A stretch of 64,000 nt of DNA from Branchiostoma lanceolatum (lineage: Eukaryota > Chordata > Leptocardii > Amphioxiformes > Branchiostomatidae), in the NCBI RefSeq assembly GCF_035083965.1, contig NC_089726.1, forward strand, positions 8,251,501 through 8,315,500, written 5' to 3'. A model generated the notes under the pieces. That model was given only the letters and a program-made list of their open reading frames with translations. It was not told the DNA's origin and made no database searches. This document shows, one piece after another, positions 11,701 through 24,157 of the stretch. Position numbers and translations under genes: made by a program. How positions within the stretch are numbered: the first letter of the stretch is position 1; each line of letters opens with the position of its first letter.

Positions 11701-12326
11701 AATACCATGCAGTACGAAGGGGACAATGTCATAAAATAAATTCAGATGCAAGAAAATGCGATGAGATATAGAATATCAATACTATTTTGTAGACAACGCA
11801 GACGAGCAAAAAGTCGATGTCCAAGCGAACACCTATCTATAGATATACTCAAACTCAATAATATGTACATGTGTTTTATCGGATATAAAATAATCATGTG
11901 CATTATCGGTAGGGAAATAATAAAATTATGTCAGAGAGTGAATCGATACATCTAGCAACCCAGATATTGACGACTTAGAGAAGATCCAAGATCTATTGAT
12001 AAGAATGACAATGAGATGATGTTTCCTTTGTTTCTCGAAACCCAGCATTGGATATTAATAACCCCTTTTCACCGAAGTAGCGACCGCTGAGGGACCACAA
12101 ATATCATTAGTAGTTCAGACAAATTTCATTGATAAAAAAGTGCATCTTCTTACTTTTGTGTGTTTTGTTGCATGTTAAATCAGTACTTTTAAATCATGGA
12201 TCATATTCAATTCATAAAGTCATTGGTCATACAAATCCTATCTTGGTCGTACAACGGTCTCCATCCAGTGGAAAGGGGATCTTAGTGACGTAATCTAAAA
12301 GTCATGAGAACTGTATAACCTATGGC
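8800..12326. other. Gene-poor AT-rich interval
   Basis: No coding exon with splice context or family similarity was found on either strand. Short open frames (for example 9030-9464 minus and 10384-10776 plus) have no recognisable content. The right part should contain the 3' untranslated region of the potassium channel gene; the nearest clear minus-strand AATAAA read as TTTATT is near 11255, so the 3' end is uncertain. Confidence 0.5.
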
Positions 12327-13754
12327 TTACTGTGGTAAAAAGACGTACGTGTCTTGATTTGTTGTATAGTCTTGCCAGTCTGAGCTGCCGTCGTCTGTTG
12401 AGGTGGACCCAATCCTGTTCTGGTAATCCTCCAAAGTTTCGTTTGACTTTAACCTCTTAAACCTCCTATCCGTCGTGCTATGTAGACACTCCAACAGGTG
12501 CTGATGCTGCCGCTCGAACCCTTTGATCTCCGTCTTGTCGGAGATCACCGGCTCGAAGTTCTTGCGTTTGAGCGCCTCCACCTCCATGGCGTAGATGGCG
12601 CTGAAGTTGGAGACGATGATGGTGACTGGAAGAGTGAGGAGTACGATACTGCTCAGGCAACACACCGCTGTCACCAGCTTCCCGGCCAGAGTCTCGGGCA
12701 CGGTGTCTCCGTACCCGACCGTAGTCATGGTCACCACGATGAACCAGATGCCGTGGGGGATGCTGTGGAACATGGTATCCGGGTGCCCCTTGTCGCAGTA
12801 GTACATCACGGTGGCAAATATGGTCACCATGACGGCTAGGGCGAACAGGAGGAAGCTGAGGTCCTGTAAGCAGGCCGTGAGCGTGTTGCCGAGAAGGCGC
12901 ATATTGGAGGACGAACGGGACAGTTTGAAGATTCGGAACACTCGAAAAATCCGGAGGGTGACAAAGAAGCCGTTCAATTCCTTGTTCTCCGGGATGCATA
13001 GTGCGATGTAGAAAGGTAGGATAGAAACTAGATCAACGATGCTCAGTGGGCTTTTCATAAACTCACGCCTATCCGGGGTTGATATAAGACGCAGTATGTA
13101 TTCTGTAGTAAATACACCCACACTGGCTACTTCTATTACAGAGAAGGTGACTTTGTAACGGTCCCCGCACCGCACGTACGACACCAGGTCATAGTCCCGA
13201 CACCATGTCGTCTCCACCGCGTTAGCGAGGATGGACAGCACGATAAAAAGACCCGTCACAGAGAAAATCACCGTAGCCGCGACACAGTCGGTGGGATCCT
13301 CGAGAATCTGCCAGAGCTTCGCGCGAGGACCCGTTCTCGGACGTTCTTTAGGTTTCTGAATGTCTTGTCGGTACTTCTCCTCCGCCTCTTTGTTGTCCGT
13401 GTACAGTTCCCGGCAGCATGGCGCGATGAGGTCCGGGCGTATTCCGAAGAAGGCGAGTTCATCTTCGAAAGCTTGTGCGGTCTCGTCCTGGGGAAAATGC
13501 AAGCTTCCCGTCCGGTAGTACATCAATATATATCTGAAGACCTTCGGGTCTCGGTCAAAAACGTACTCTTCCCTGTGGGGGTCGAAGAAATAGTCTCTCT
13601 CGTCACATCCGAGGAGTGTGTCCGGGTGGTTGTCGAAGAGGAAGGCCGACGTGACGAACACCGTGCCGCTCACGTTAAACGACAGTCTCTTCCGATGGGT
13701 CGCGGGAGGTCTTCTTGTTGGTCTTCTGGTTACAGCTGCAGGAAATGGAGACAT
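12327..13754 (-). CDS. Shal/Kv4-like voltage-gated potassium channel subunit, atypical
   Basis: A single open exon of 475 codons. An N-terminal T1 tetramerisation domain (about 24-115) is followed by S1 (157-180), S2 (201-224), S3 (236-254), S4 with R268, R271, R274, K277 and R280, S5 (299-320), the pore with filter TVGYGD (345-350), and S6 (360-390). S4 (FVTLRIFRVFRIFKLSR) and a C-terminal FERQHQHLLECLHSTTDRRF segment (413-432) match the Shal family; Kv4 proteins carry a similar FETQHHHLLHCLEKTT block. Departures from canonical Kv4: the filter is TVGYGD, not TLGYGD; the S6 hinge PVP is PVT (376-378); and the T1 zinc-site Cys after H86 is Thr92, although C113 and C114 remain. The tail is short and the KChIP-binding N-terminus is absent. 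An upstream in-frame stop supports the Met used, but TTTCCTGCAG just after it is a good splice acceptor, so an upstream exon could replace the first residues. It may act as a modifier subunit in heterotetramers. Confidence 0.85.
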   Translation of the reverse strand: MSPFPAAVTRRPTRRPPATHRKRLSFNVSGTVFVTSAFLFDNHPDTLLGCDERDYFFDPHREEYVFDRDPKVFRYILMYYRTGSLHFPQDETAQAFEDELAFFGIRPDLIAPCCRELYTDNKEAEEKYRQDIQKPKERPRTGPRAKLWQILEDPTDCVAATVIFSVTGLFIVLSILANAVETTWCRDYDLVSYVRCGDRYKVTFSVIEVASVGVFTTEYILRLISTPDRREFMKSPLSIVDLVSILPFYIALCIPENKELNGFFVTLRIFRVFRIFKLSRSSSNMRLLGNTLTACLQDLSFLLFALAVMVTIFATVMYYCDKGHPDTMFHSIPHGIWFIVVTMTTVGYGDTVPETLAGKLVTAVCCLSSIVLLTLPVTIIVSNFSAIYAMEVEALKRKNFEPVISDKTEIKGFERQHQHLLECLHSTTDRRFKRLKSNETLEDYQNRIGSTSTDDGSSDWQDYTTNQDTYVFLPQ

Positions 13755-13984
13755 AGAGAACAGACCGTGTGCTGTGATAGCTGCTTATGATCATGACAGA
13801 ATACGAACGACCATTATTTTCAACATTCAACATTGGACATGTCCTTTGCATTCAGCTATGCATTCAGCTACCTTCTCTACAGCAAGTTCTACTTTCTTAC
13901 AACTGAAGTTTGTTTAAACAATGGACACACGGTAGTCAGAAAGTATCTCATTCTTTTCAATTGACCAACATACATATCATGATT

Positions 13985-14100
13985 TGAAGGTGTAATGCGG
14001 AAGGTAATATAAAGTAACTTTCCTAAGGACACACCGTCTAGACAGGAATGGCCAGAAATCGACCCCGTGACCTCTCGATCATAGCCGCTCGCCACAAAAT
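13985..14100 (-). mobile_element. tRNA-derived SINE head
   Basis: Read on the minus strand: TTTTGTGGCGAGCGGCTATG (box A-like TGGCGAGCGG) and, about 35 bp on, GGGGTCGATTTCTGG (box B-like). Such an internal Pol III promoter without a foldable tRNA marks a SINE. Confidence 0.5.
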
Positions 14101-15947
14101 CATTAATCTGCTTGATATTAATTTATCATATGCTGGATCATGTAGATGTATTCCTGTCATCACTGAATGATATTGATGAACACCATAGCAAGATGGTCAA
14201 TATCTCGAAGGAAAGAAATGCAAACATATATATTATATATAATTTTAGATCTTAGAGCTAGTAGTGTAAGTGATAGTTTAAACTCGACATGTCAAAGTAT
14301 TCATATACTTGTTATACTTGTACTAAGGTGAATTATTTTGTATCCCATTGTTGTTCTTTGCATGTTTAGTTGTAGAAGACCTTACGGAAGTCGCTGTACT
14401 TTTGTTGTGTCAATAAAGATTTCAATTTATAACGTTTTAACGGAAGTGTTTGTAACATAAGGACATGAATGAATGAATGAATGGCAGACAGTACGCGTTA
14501 ATGCTGCATCTCGACCAGATCTAGAGTAAGAACAATGATGATGATGATGGAAACTGAAATACAATTAGACATTAGAATATATCTAGAATTCTGTAGTATG
14601 TATGTTGTGTTAATACATGTACTTCAATCACTGATAATCAGTTCGTTATTGGTGTCTAGTTACATGGTGAATAATAATGATGAATATTAAATGTGTAATG
14701 TTTTGTAAAGACCTTATTAAATATGTAGGACATGTATGTACGAAAATCACAACTCAGCATTTGTGCTGCTATGGTCTTTTTCTATTGAATAAACCCTTTC
14801 TCCCTAATACTCAGCGACACTTAACATTAAAAAAGTTACAATGTCTCTATGGCACGACATGCAAATACAGGCTCCTGTTCGTAATCCATCGGCCGTCGCG
14901 CTGTCTACATCCTTCATCGCGACTCGATTTGCGGGAAGTTGTTACCAGGCCGCGACCATTGTCACGCGCCGCTGCCCGTCGTTCGAAGGAGGCTAGATTC
15001 CGTATTTGCGACTCTGGAAGCAGGCCAAAATCGATGCGGACGCGTATGTCACACATAAAACCAAGTAAGTATGGCCTAATAAGTATTTGATAGCGTTTCG
15101 AACTTTCCCAACTTTTTCAACGCTATACAATAAACTAGACAGCGGTTGAGTTATGACCTCTCTTCAGAAGATCTACGTGCTCAGCTGCAGTTTCATACGA
15201 AGTTGCTAGAGGGATTGTTGATTTTCGTTGCTCAAAATTAAGCAATTCCTAGACTTCCTCATTCAGATCTTTTCCAAAATGTCCTTATTCCATTCATTGA
15301 CCAACAGCTAGCTGTTAACCAAAATGAACGTCAAAAAAACGTACATGATCATCAAAAATCCTACTAACAAACTAACTGACTAAGAAACTGACCAACGAAT
15401 CGTCCAACAATGGTAAGAATATATAGCTTCCTGGTGGAAGTACATATCTAAAGAACACATAGTTTATCACACGATTATAGCATTGTTATTAGGAAGGAAG
15501 GAGGGTATAACGTTTAAGATAAGAAGTATTTACGTAACACATTGAGGTTTTGTCGATGAAGGTTAGACATCCAGGTAATAAGATACGCACGAAAACGTAA
15601 GGATAGATTTTAGACAGTCTATTCAGTTGCTTGAATAACTGTTTTCTTGTGTAACGTATTGATGATGACAATACAACACAAAATGATTAAAATCTTGATC
15701 TCTATGGCCAATTATTTGCAAAATATGATAACAAATTACAATAGTCAAAACATATGTACATAATCTGCACAACAGTATAACACTGCGATAACGAAAATCG
15801 ATATCTTCCTGGAAAGCTAGTTGAAAATCACTGAGCTATCTCTCAACGGGTTTTACGTGAGGGGAAAGTATTTTAGAGAACACTTTCGCGGTAAATAATG
15901 GTCTCCAATTATCCACGTGTGTCTTAGTTTGAGTACTGTTGTCGCCT
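14101..15947. other. AT-rich intergenic DNA with short repeats
   Basis: No gene seen. It contains a short (TGAA)n near 14466, (GATGAT)n near 14537, a LINE-like 3' end near 14345-14430 (GTTGTAGAAGACC ... CAATAAAGATTTCAATT), a GC-richer patch at 14880-15050 of unknown nature, and a fragment of the GTATCTTATTACCTG fold-back family near 15545-15650. Confidence 0.5.
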
Positions 15948-16186
15948 GATCACCTAGCCTCCATAGCAGGCTCTCTGGGCCGGGGGGGGGGGGGGGGGGG
16001 GCTTATGATATACATCTGCTGATGACTACGTTTTTGTACTGGGTCGTCTGTGCAGCCAGTCAGTCAGTAACCATTTGGCCCGGCACCGGCCCGGCCCGGC
16101 TGCACAAACGGCCCAGTACAAAAAGAAGTCATCAGCAGAAGTGTATTATAAACCCAGAGAGCCTGCTGTGGAGGCTATGATCACCC
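15948..16186. repeat. Fold-back element with an internal poly-G run
   Basis: The left arm begins GATCACCTAGCCTCCATAGC and contains TCTGCTGATGACT and TTTTTGTACTGGG. The right arm carries the complements CCCAGTACAAAAA and AGTCATCAGCAGA and ends GAGGCTATGATCACC. A run of more than 20 G lies at about 15979-16001 inside the left arm and has no partner in the right arm, so it probably grew after insertion. Confidence 0.85.
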
Positions 16187-16267
16187 CTGTAGTACCACGG
16201 TCTATACGGGGATGACAGCTACAAATGGTTCCTGGAGCCTTCCTTGTGTGTGATTCCAAAAGTGATT

Positions 16268-16540
16268 CCTATAGCTTAACTGGCAGCAGCTTCACAGTTG
16301 GGCTCCTAGTTCCAATTACATGTAGTTGCTAACTGGGAGACCCAGGTTCAATCCTGGGTCAGGAATCTCGATTGGAGCTGCACCCGTCTTTTGGAAGGGA
16401 CGTAAAATGGGGGTCCCGTGTTCGAGGAGGTGCTTCGAGTACGTTAAAGGGGAAGGGCTCCCTATGAAAAAAAATCCCCTGCTACTGAATCAGCAGGGGA
16501 ACTTGCTGCTCTATGTGCCACTATGCACTACGTGGGTCTG
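16268..16540 (+). mobile_element. tRNA-derived SINE (family A), plus orientation
   Basis: A tRNA-like head with box B-like GGTTCAATCCTGG is followed by a body with GGAAGGGACGTAAAATGGG, CCCGTGTTCGAGGAGG, a hairpin CCCCTGCTACTGAATCAGCAGG, and an end ATGTGCCACTATGCACTACG. The same body occurs inverted at 24941-25205 and 31660-31930, and partly at 61080-61200. Confidence 0.75.
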
Positions 16541-16549
16541 AACGAACGA

Positions 16550-19500
16550 TTCCGAACGAGCAGTTTCCTGACGGTCCCTTTCCAAACCAGCGGCGACTTG
16601 ACGAAGCGAGGGGGTTAATTCTGGTGTGTTTGCCGGGACAGCTCGGTACAATGGCAGTCAATGATTATAACCATCATGACCGGAGCAAATAAAGGGGCTA
16701 GATGGGTCAGATGATCACCTGAACGTGCCCCATTGAGGACGGTGCACTCTAAATGGCGCAAATCATTATCTCTGTAAAACGATTTTGGGGCACCGAACTC
16801 CTGTACTTTCATTGGTTTTCCGATATCAAGCGCAGAGGGATGACCATACGTTTTCGGATCCGACAACCACTGGATATCCGAATAAAATCATCCGCAGAAA
16901 ATGTACCAAGCGTCGGCGGAAAATTCGTTCATTCTGAACAGTATGTCTTTGCCATGTGCCCATGATATACACATCGATGTTAGATGATTCGCTGTGTGGA
17001 CCCTAACAATTGATGGACATCGATTCCAAAATGGTGATTTTCGAACAGCTTGCAGGAAACTGGGCCGCAATTTCGCTTGCAAATGTCGTTTGACATAAAT
17101 TTACATTAGTGCGCCTACTGTTACGCACAAGTGGCACCGTGGGTCGGCTCAGCTCCAACATTTGCGAATAATTGAATCAATAAAGTCGTCAGGCAGGGCG
17201 ACCTGGGTATGAACATGAGTCTGTCAGCACTGATCGTGCCAAAGGTTAGAGGGGGGAGGGGTGTGTGGGAGGAGGGGGTCGACAGCGTCACGTTAGAAGA
17301 CTTAAAAACCGATGTATACGATTCCAAATTAAACGTACAAGCAAGAAGATAAGCAAACAAACAAATAGACAAACGATGATTTGATTTCTGAACGAACACA
17401 CGTTACTGTTATACTAAGCAATCTTGAGTTGCTTTCATTAGAGGACTTCAGACCAATATGAACGATTCCAAATTAAACAGCTGAACAAGAAAAAACGAAA
17501 GCAAAAAACAAACAAATATAACAATCATTTGATTTCTGGACGAACGCACGTTACTCTTATATCAAGTTATCTTGATTTACTTGCATTACTAGTTATCAAC
17601 GATTTCTACTTATTTATAAAGGTTGATTGATTTTAGTCGACCTTTGCTTACGTTATGATCATTTATTGTAATTTTATGATATTCTATGTCGGGGCTCCCA
17701 GGAATCATTGAAAACGGCCAGTAGGCGACATTCTGGCGAAAAAATAAACTGATACTGAAACAAACAAACAAACAAACAAACAAACTAACTAACTAACTAA
17801 CTACCTACCTAACTAACTAACAAACAAACCGTAATAATGAGTTCTTATTCATAGAACATTCAGAGAGCTAAATGACATGTTCTGTACATTGAAACAACGT
17901 TGAATTGACTATCATACCAACATATAAGACTAACATAATCAACGAGTTAAAAATCATAGACGCATTCAAACAAACACTAACCGTGTACAGTCAAACACAT
18001 ATTATAATGCGAAATAATCTGGCAAAGAAAATGGTGACGGCAGGCAATATCCATTCCACGTCGTTTCAATCATGCCAACATGTGGATATAACGACGGCAG
18101 CTATAGGTTAAGCGCAGGGGTCCGTGACCATCACATTCTGTAGGTCAATGAGAAAGATAAACTCTATCATTAGGAGGGTAATTACATTTTCTAACATATT
18201 CTGAATGGCCTAATTCTACAGAATAAGACCCAATAGCTCGCCGCCGTAAAAATCTAATAAAAGTTTTTGAAAGTTTGACGAAGGTTAGAGATCCAGGTAA
18301 ACAAAATTTACAGACTATTCGTTCTCTACAACTGGATATCAAGATTAGGAGATTACTTCAGGACGTCTCGAGTCACACCCATCACTCTTCTTCATCATCA
18401 CTAGTTTTTCTGAAGATGTCATTAAGAAAACAACTGCTGATTAGCAAAAGTCAACCAGGGTCACTGGAGTGAGCCGCCATATTTACGTCATCGTTGTGAT
18501 TATCGATTGCAAATTCCTGATGAAAACGACAATTAATACTGCCAAAATATTAACTCAGGCTATCCTTTATGGATCCATCCAATCCATCTATTCATCTCTA
18601 CATCCGTCCAATTTTATGTATGTGTAGTGTCGCCTTTGTAACACGTCCTTCCATTTTTAGTGTTTGATCAATATTGGCAAACACAGGCCGAGGGTTGGTT
18701 GAACAAGGAACCAACACATCATATCTGGTTGAGTCGAAAGTTTACACGCCTGGCTTGTGGAAAAACTCTGGCGGCGGTCCAAAAGCCAGAAAACGTTTCC
18801 CGTTACGATGCAGGGCGGCCACTCTTCAACCGTCTCGTCCCTCCCGACATTTGATTCCCCCGACAGGCGTAGCAGCAGACATCCCAGCAGAACGATATCG
18901 ACCGCTTGATTTTTACTCTATTACTTAACTTCGTCTCGTCTTTTTACTCTTAACGACCAATTCCGGTTCTGGATCTAGCAACTGATACATTCCCCGTGTT
19001 ACAAACTTAAGTTGTAGAATGTTCAGGGGCCCTTGACTTCCCCCCTCCAAAAACTGCTGTCCTGTGAAGACTGCAGCGGTTTACATCAGTGGTGATCGAT
19101 ACGTGGCGCCAGGAATGGCGTTCGCACATCGTTATCTAACATTGCAGTTACTGTAATGGCGCGGGCAGCGGTGGGACCTGACGATTTTCGATAAATGTTG
19201 ATTACAATGTCAAACATTGCGACCAATATCCACGCCAGATGTCGATTCGATGAACATCGAGGAATGCAAAAGAGGCCAATTTGCATAGCCCTTTGTCGGG
19301 TGAAGGTGCAGTCGTGTTGCATCATATTGCGGCGTGCGCGCCCTGACATTTGTTTTATGGCACCGGCAGCGCCCTTTCCTTGCACTTCATGCCTTGGTCC
19401 GGGAACGATGTGTTCCTACACCTATTAGTCATCATAAATTCCAACAAATGCCTGCCACTGCAGCTCGGTTCATATCGCATTACATTATATCTCTCCCCCC

Positions 19501-22500
19501 TCCATTACATTGCCGCTGAGTTCAATTATCGAACGTACGACCGGCCTAAGGTCCAACAGATACAGGGTGATAAAACAGCAAAGAAATAACTGAAGAAGAA
19601 AAAAAAAAGACATTCAGCTAATAGCATCCTCTGCTGCTCCAAAGGAACATTCAAGGCTTTTCCAAAGGCAACGTTACGCCCTTAGCCCTTAATAGGCTCT
19701 AATGTCCCTTACTTTAAAAAAAAAGGAAGTGTCAACAAATTGGTGGCAAATGACACTAGAAGTATCTGTCTTAAGGACGGTTTGACAAGACAATCATTGG
19801 AGGCAAATCTACAACGAAACTGGCTCCGTCATAGAGTCTTCTAGAAATCAATTAGCAGCATCTTCACAGCCGTATCTTCACCGGCAGCCTGGCGGAACTA
19901 TCATGCGTCGATCGGGAGAAGTCTGAAGTGATCTCTTGTCGCAGCTAATTGACGATCGATCGATACAAATGCAAATATGATTTTGTTTGTGGTTAATTCT
20001 GCAATTACCAGGCATACAAATACCCACAATAAAACCCACTTAATTAATTAATTAAGATTTGGAAGACGTGCTATATGATATCACAACACCGACATGACCG
20101 CCTTCAGTTCACTGGTATTCATACCATACCGATCACCTGGTACCCCCGTCTGGAGGACGACCCACGGCTGCAGCAGGCTGTGTCAAGCTAAATGATGTTG
20201 TGAAAGAAGAGCTTGACCTACCGATGGTCCTGGATATTTCCAGCGATGACTCCCTGGTCAGACAAGATTCCGTCTCCGAGGTGCCGAGGCTGGACGTGGA
20301 AGTGTCCATGTTCGAGAAACTTCCGCGGCTTCATTGGTGGCACCACCGCCGCTGGCAGACTGGCAGGGTGCGATTTGGTAGAGGGGGTCGCATCGTGGTA
20401 CCACTTTTGTTGTGTGACGTTCCTCCAGCGCTACACGCAGGCCCAGCGCACGCCGTACTCCTGTGAGTGTGTGACCCAAACAGATTGTCTGCATCGAATT
20501 TCCCAATATCATGCTCCTCGGTGCATTACCACAGTAGGCGACACCTTCTTTGTATTGATCTTTCAATTTGGCCAGACAAAGGACCACATACGTGAAATGA
20601 GAATTAATCCATCCAAATTAATCCATCAATACGTAGCGCGGAACCAATCTCCAATAACGAGAAAATTGCCATTTATGTTTGGATGATTACCGAGTTTCAA
20701 GATGAGGCGCCCCATATGGATGGTACAGGGTAACAGACGCAGGTGTGTTCTCCTGCAGCGGCATGGAATAAGACGTACCCATCTGGAACATTTAGAGATT
20801 GTCATAGGAGAGGGAGTTGTGGTAAGTAGGCCGACACCACAGCGAAGGAAATACCCCTAACCAACACCCTTCGCGTTTTTGCACACCGCGGAGCATGGCA
20901 TTGTTATTGTGAGGGTGCTCCGATGCATTGTGGGAACAGGTGGTCCCTTAACTATCAATGGGGCAAGTGGGGACACTAAATTCTTAATATGGCTGGTTAA
21001 CTCCTGAGCGGTATTCGATCAAAAATCCCGATATCGATCGGGAACAGACCGCATCGGAATTGGAGATTGGGGCGTGGTCTCTTTCTACAGGTGTTACACT
21101 TGGGGTGATGGATTCAAGAGCACCGGTACATGACGTCACACGAGAATCCCCTTTCGCCGCAGCTTCTCCATCACCGGCGGGCGACGTGACGTTTTCGGTC
21201 GCCACGAGGCTCAAGTAATCTGCGCCTGTAAATTGCGCGGATAACGTTAAACGCGCGGAAGGCGCACACATGACGTTCACATGACGCTGCAGACGGGTTT
21301 GCGTATACGTCGTCGATCCCCCTGCATTGTCAGAGATGTACCGTAACGCTGGATCCCGCAGAGGCGTGATGAACGCTCCGGGACCTGCCCTGGATAATAT
21401 TTCATGTGGCAATGCCCCTCAGGAGTCACAGTCCTGGCGCTAAATTCTGCACGTCGTGGACTGGAACGAGCGTTTGATTGTTCTTAATCTAGATAAGGGA
21501 AGCAAAAGTGTGGAACCCAGGGCGCTCATTTTCCGGGCTTATAGAAAATATTAACCCTTGCTTACAGGATCCTCGTTATTCATAGCTCGACCTTTCCCGA
21601 TATTTCTGTTTTAATGGCAGGCATTATTTTCGATAGGAAGGCACATTGCCAGTGTTCCGGAAAACGGAGCTGTTGGTAATACAAGGTTAATGTTGCCGAC
21701 CGAACACGCCGGCTTGTAGGGCACGTAACGGCCTCGGCAGGGAAACCGAGCGTGCAGCGAGTCAAGCGTGTCATCAGGTCGTAAGAACGAAACATCATCG
21801 TTACTTAAGACAATCTTTAAGACGTCTTCCAGCGCATCTAGCCGTAGTGATGATGGAAGTCTTCTTTAGACCTTAGACTCGTTGAACAAGAACGTAGCGA
21901 TATGTTTGTGACGCAAGATATAAAGAAGTTAACACGGCGGAAGGCGAGCCATATCCTTCAAAGCGTTCTTATCGATTTTGACGTGTGCATTTCACTGCAA
22001 TTGTTTGACCATGGCGGTGACGAATTCGATTGGCCACCGGAAGGTCAGTAATAACCCATTAGCGTGACGTCATTCGATCATTTTCGGGGGGGGGGGGGTC
22101 TTCACATTGTATCAGACCTTAGACGAATGGATGAGAACGATTGGCCAGTGTTAAATATCTACACAGATCAATGTGGTTTTATGTCAGTGAATTTATCTAC
22201 TTCACCTCTTAGCCCCGTATTACGTATGCATTGTCTTCTTTTATAGCATCGCCGATACGCAATGCGGTAAGAGAAACAATGCCGCAGTTAAAATGTGCAT
22301 CATGCCTTAGGTCATGTTGATTTGATTATGTGGATGACACCCTCGGTGGACCCCCAAACTGATGTGAGTGTGCGAATAAAAGAAAAGGTTTGCAAAAGTA
22401 AAAGTTGGCTTCGTTATGGATTTACGTGGTCAGGAAGGATGAACAAAACTAAATACATGGTATACCAAATGATAGATTCTTCATTTCATTTCATTTCATT

Positions 22501-23845
22501 GGTTCTTTCGTGTCTTCTTCTTTGACTTTCGGAATTATCTTTACCATTCTACGACATTAGTATCCTTTTTCCGAAAATCCTTTTTGGGGAATTTACAGCA
22601 TATATTTTCTCATTTTGCAGCTGCTTTGTACGATTTACAGTATGGCCCAAAACTTTTTTCTGTAAACGGACGAAAATTAATGCGTGTGCGGATGCCATCC
22701 ATATAATCAAATTAACATGACCTTACTACGTGTCGTATTAAGTCAGTTCAGTTTAAGCCGTAGTCGTCCCAGATGAGTTCCTAACATAGGTAGGTCTTGG
22801 TCACCCCAGCCCTCAATTTGACATTTCTCTAACCAAAACCAAATGTTCTGCCTGATTGACATGAAAACCTACCCTTTAAACCCCCTCCCCTCCAAAAATA
22901 ATTCAAGGAATTTTCACATACAAATTATGGCACCAACATCTAACACTTTTAAACAAGTACTGCAATGTTACTTGCCTTGCCATTGTAGCAGAAAAATGCA
23001 TGTCTTTATCCTAAAAAACATTAGTTCCTTGTAATCTAGGGAGGATTCATTGGGCTTGGCACGTCTTAAACTGAGAATAGCAGCAGGGTCAATCTACTGT
23101 CATACATTGTCTATGTAATGACATCATTCCCTTCACGCAGAATGAATATAAAAGTTATCCTCAAAGTTCTCTTCAACAGATGACCATAAAGAGTTAGATT
23201 TGTGGCATTAATTATTGCCTATAGGCCAAAAAGGAAATATCACTCTTTTACAGGTTCTTTACTTAATCCCATAAATGATGATTGGGTCAATATTGTATTA
23301 ACCCGCCTGTTTTGTTGAAGACCTTGGGAACGACTTCGAACCATGCATCAGCAGCTGTGACTTACGCGGTAGTGAGAAAGACGTCTTTAAATCTTAAGAA
23401 AAGGATATCATTAAAAAAAAGGGCTGGGAGGAAAACTTCAATTTTGCTGAAACTGTGTTTGCCCAAGGTATAGACTTTCCCCTCAAACCATCTGTATACA
23501 CGTTGGTATTCTAGGTCAGAACTATCTTTTTACATCAGAGAACCAACAGATCGAATATGTGTGGCCCAATGAAATCATAACCGGAAGGGGATTTTCTGAC
23601 CCCGTTTCCACAAAGGTATGTGTGTGGATCGGTCATAATTCCTTTACCTCATACAGCCTGATTCAATTAATACTACTTGCTGATCAAATTTTCTTGTTAC
23701 TACGGAAATCTGTTCAACTGAATTTAAAGGATCAAATGTTTCTCAAAAGATGGATTGAATAAAGAATTGTATATAACACTGTTAAGGAAACACTGTTAAG
23801 GAAACAACAGTAACAGTCACAATGCTAAGGAAAAGTCTTCAATAA
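16550..23845. other. Gene-poor interval between the Kv-like and UBA3 genes
   Basis: No supported gene. Seen here: mixed (CAAA)/(CTAA) microsatellite at about 17757-17830, a fold-back family fragment near 18265-18310, an AATTAATTAATTAA run at 20040, a G run at about 22085-22097, and a short (TCATT)n at about 22480-22500. Open frames of about 140-160 codons at 20213-20686 (plus) and 20984-21412 (minus) were examined; neither has recognisable motifs, and both could be chance. Confidence 0.5.
17757..17830. repeat. CAAA/CTAA/CTAC microsatellite
   Basis: CAAA repeats pass into CTAA, then CTAC, then CTAA and CAAA again, a mixed tetranucleotide array of about 74 bp. Confidence 0.9.
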
Positions 23846-23851
23846 GAAAAA

Positions 23852-23857
23852 TTTATT
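23852..23857 (-). terminator. Poly(A) signal of UBA3
   Basis: TTTATT on the plus strand reads AATAAA on the minus strand, 301 bp beyond the UBA3 stop codon at 24158-24160. Confidence 0.55.
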
Positions 23858-24157
23858 ATACAAAGTTGTAAGTACATAATCAGTAACATAGAGGAACAAT
23901 ATCATATAAAGCTCTCTTCTAAACATTTAACCGCAATATCCTATGTGCAACTAAGTTGGGACAGAGAATAATAAATTTGGTATTCGTAAACAAATTGCGT
24001 TCGTATTGGGCATAAGTGTAGGGGGTTAGGGTGCATATTTGATTTCCAAAGTGTTGAGTGGTTCAGCCAAGTTTTGAGACATTTCAATCCAGTCAATCAA
24101 GACCTAATAGCTTGGGTATATTTGATACAAAAGTGGCTCAAGTCTATGTGTGATTGT

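Noticed and set aside
12478..13011. Overlapping open frames on both strands within the Kv-like gene
   Set aside because: Shadows of the GC-rich channel coding sequence; only the 475-codon frame has channel motifs.
16326..16541. Open frame of 71 codons
   Set aside because: Lies wholly within a tRNA-derived SINE.
20213..21412. Open frames of 157 codons (+) and 142 codons (-)
   Set aside because: No recognisable motif, no convincing splice partners, and biased composition; not called as genes.
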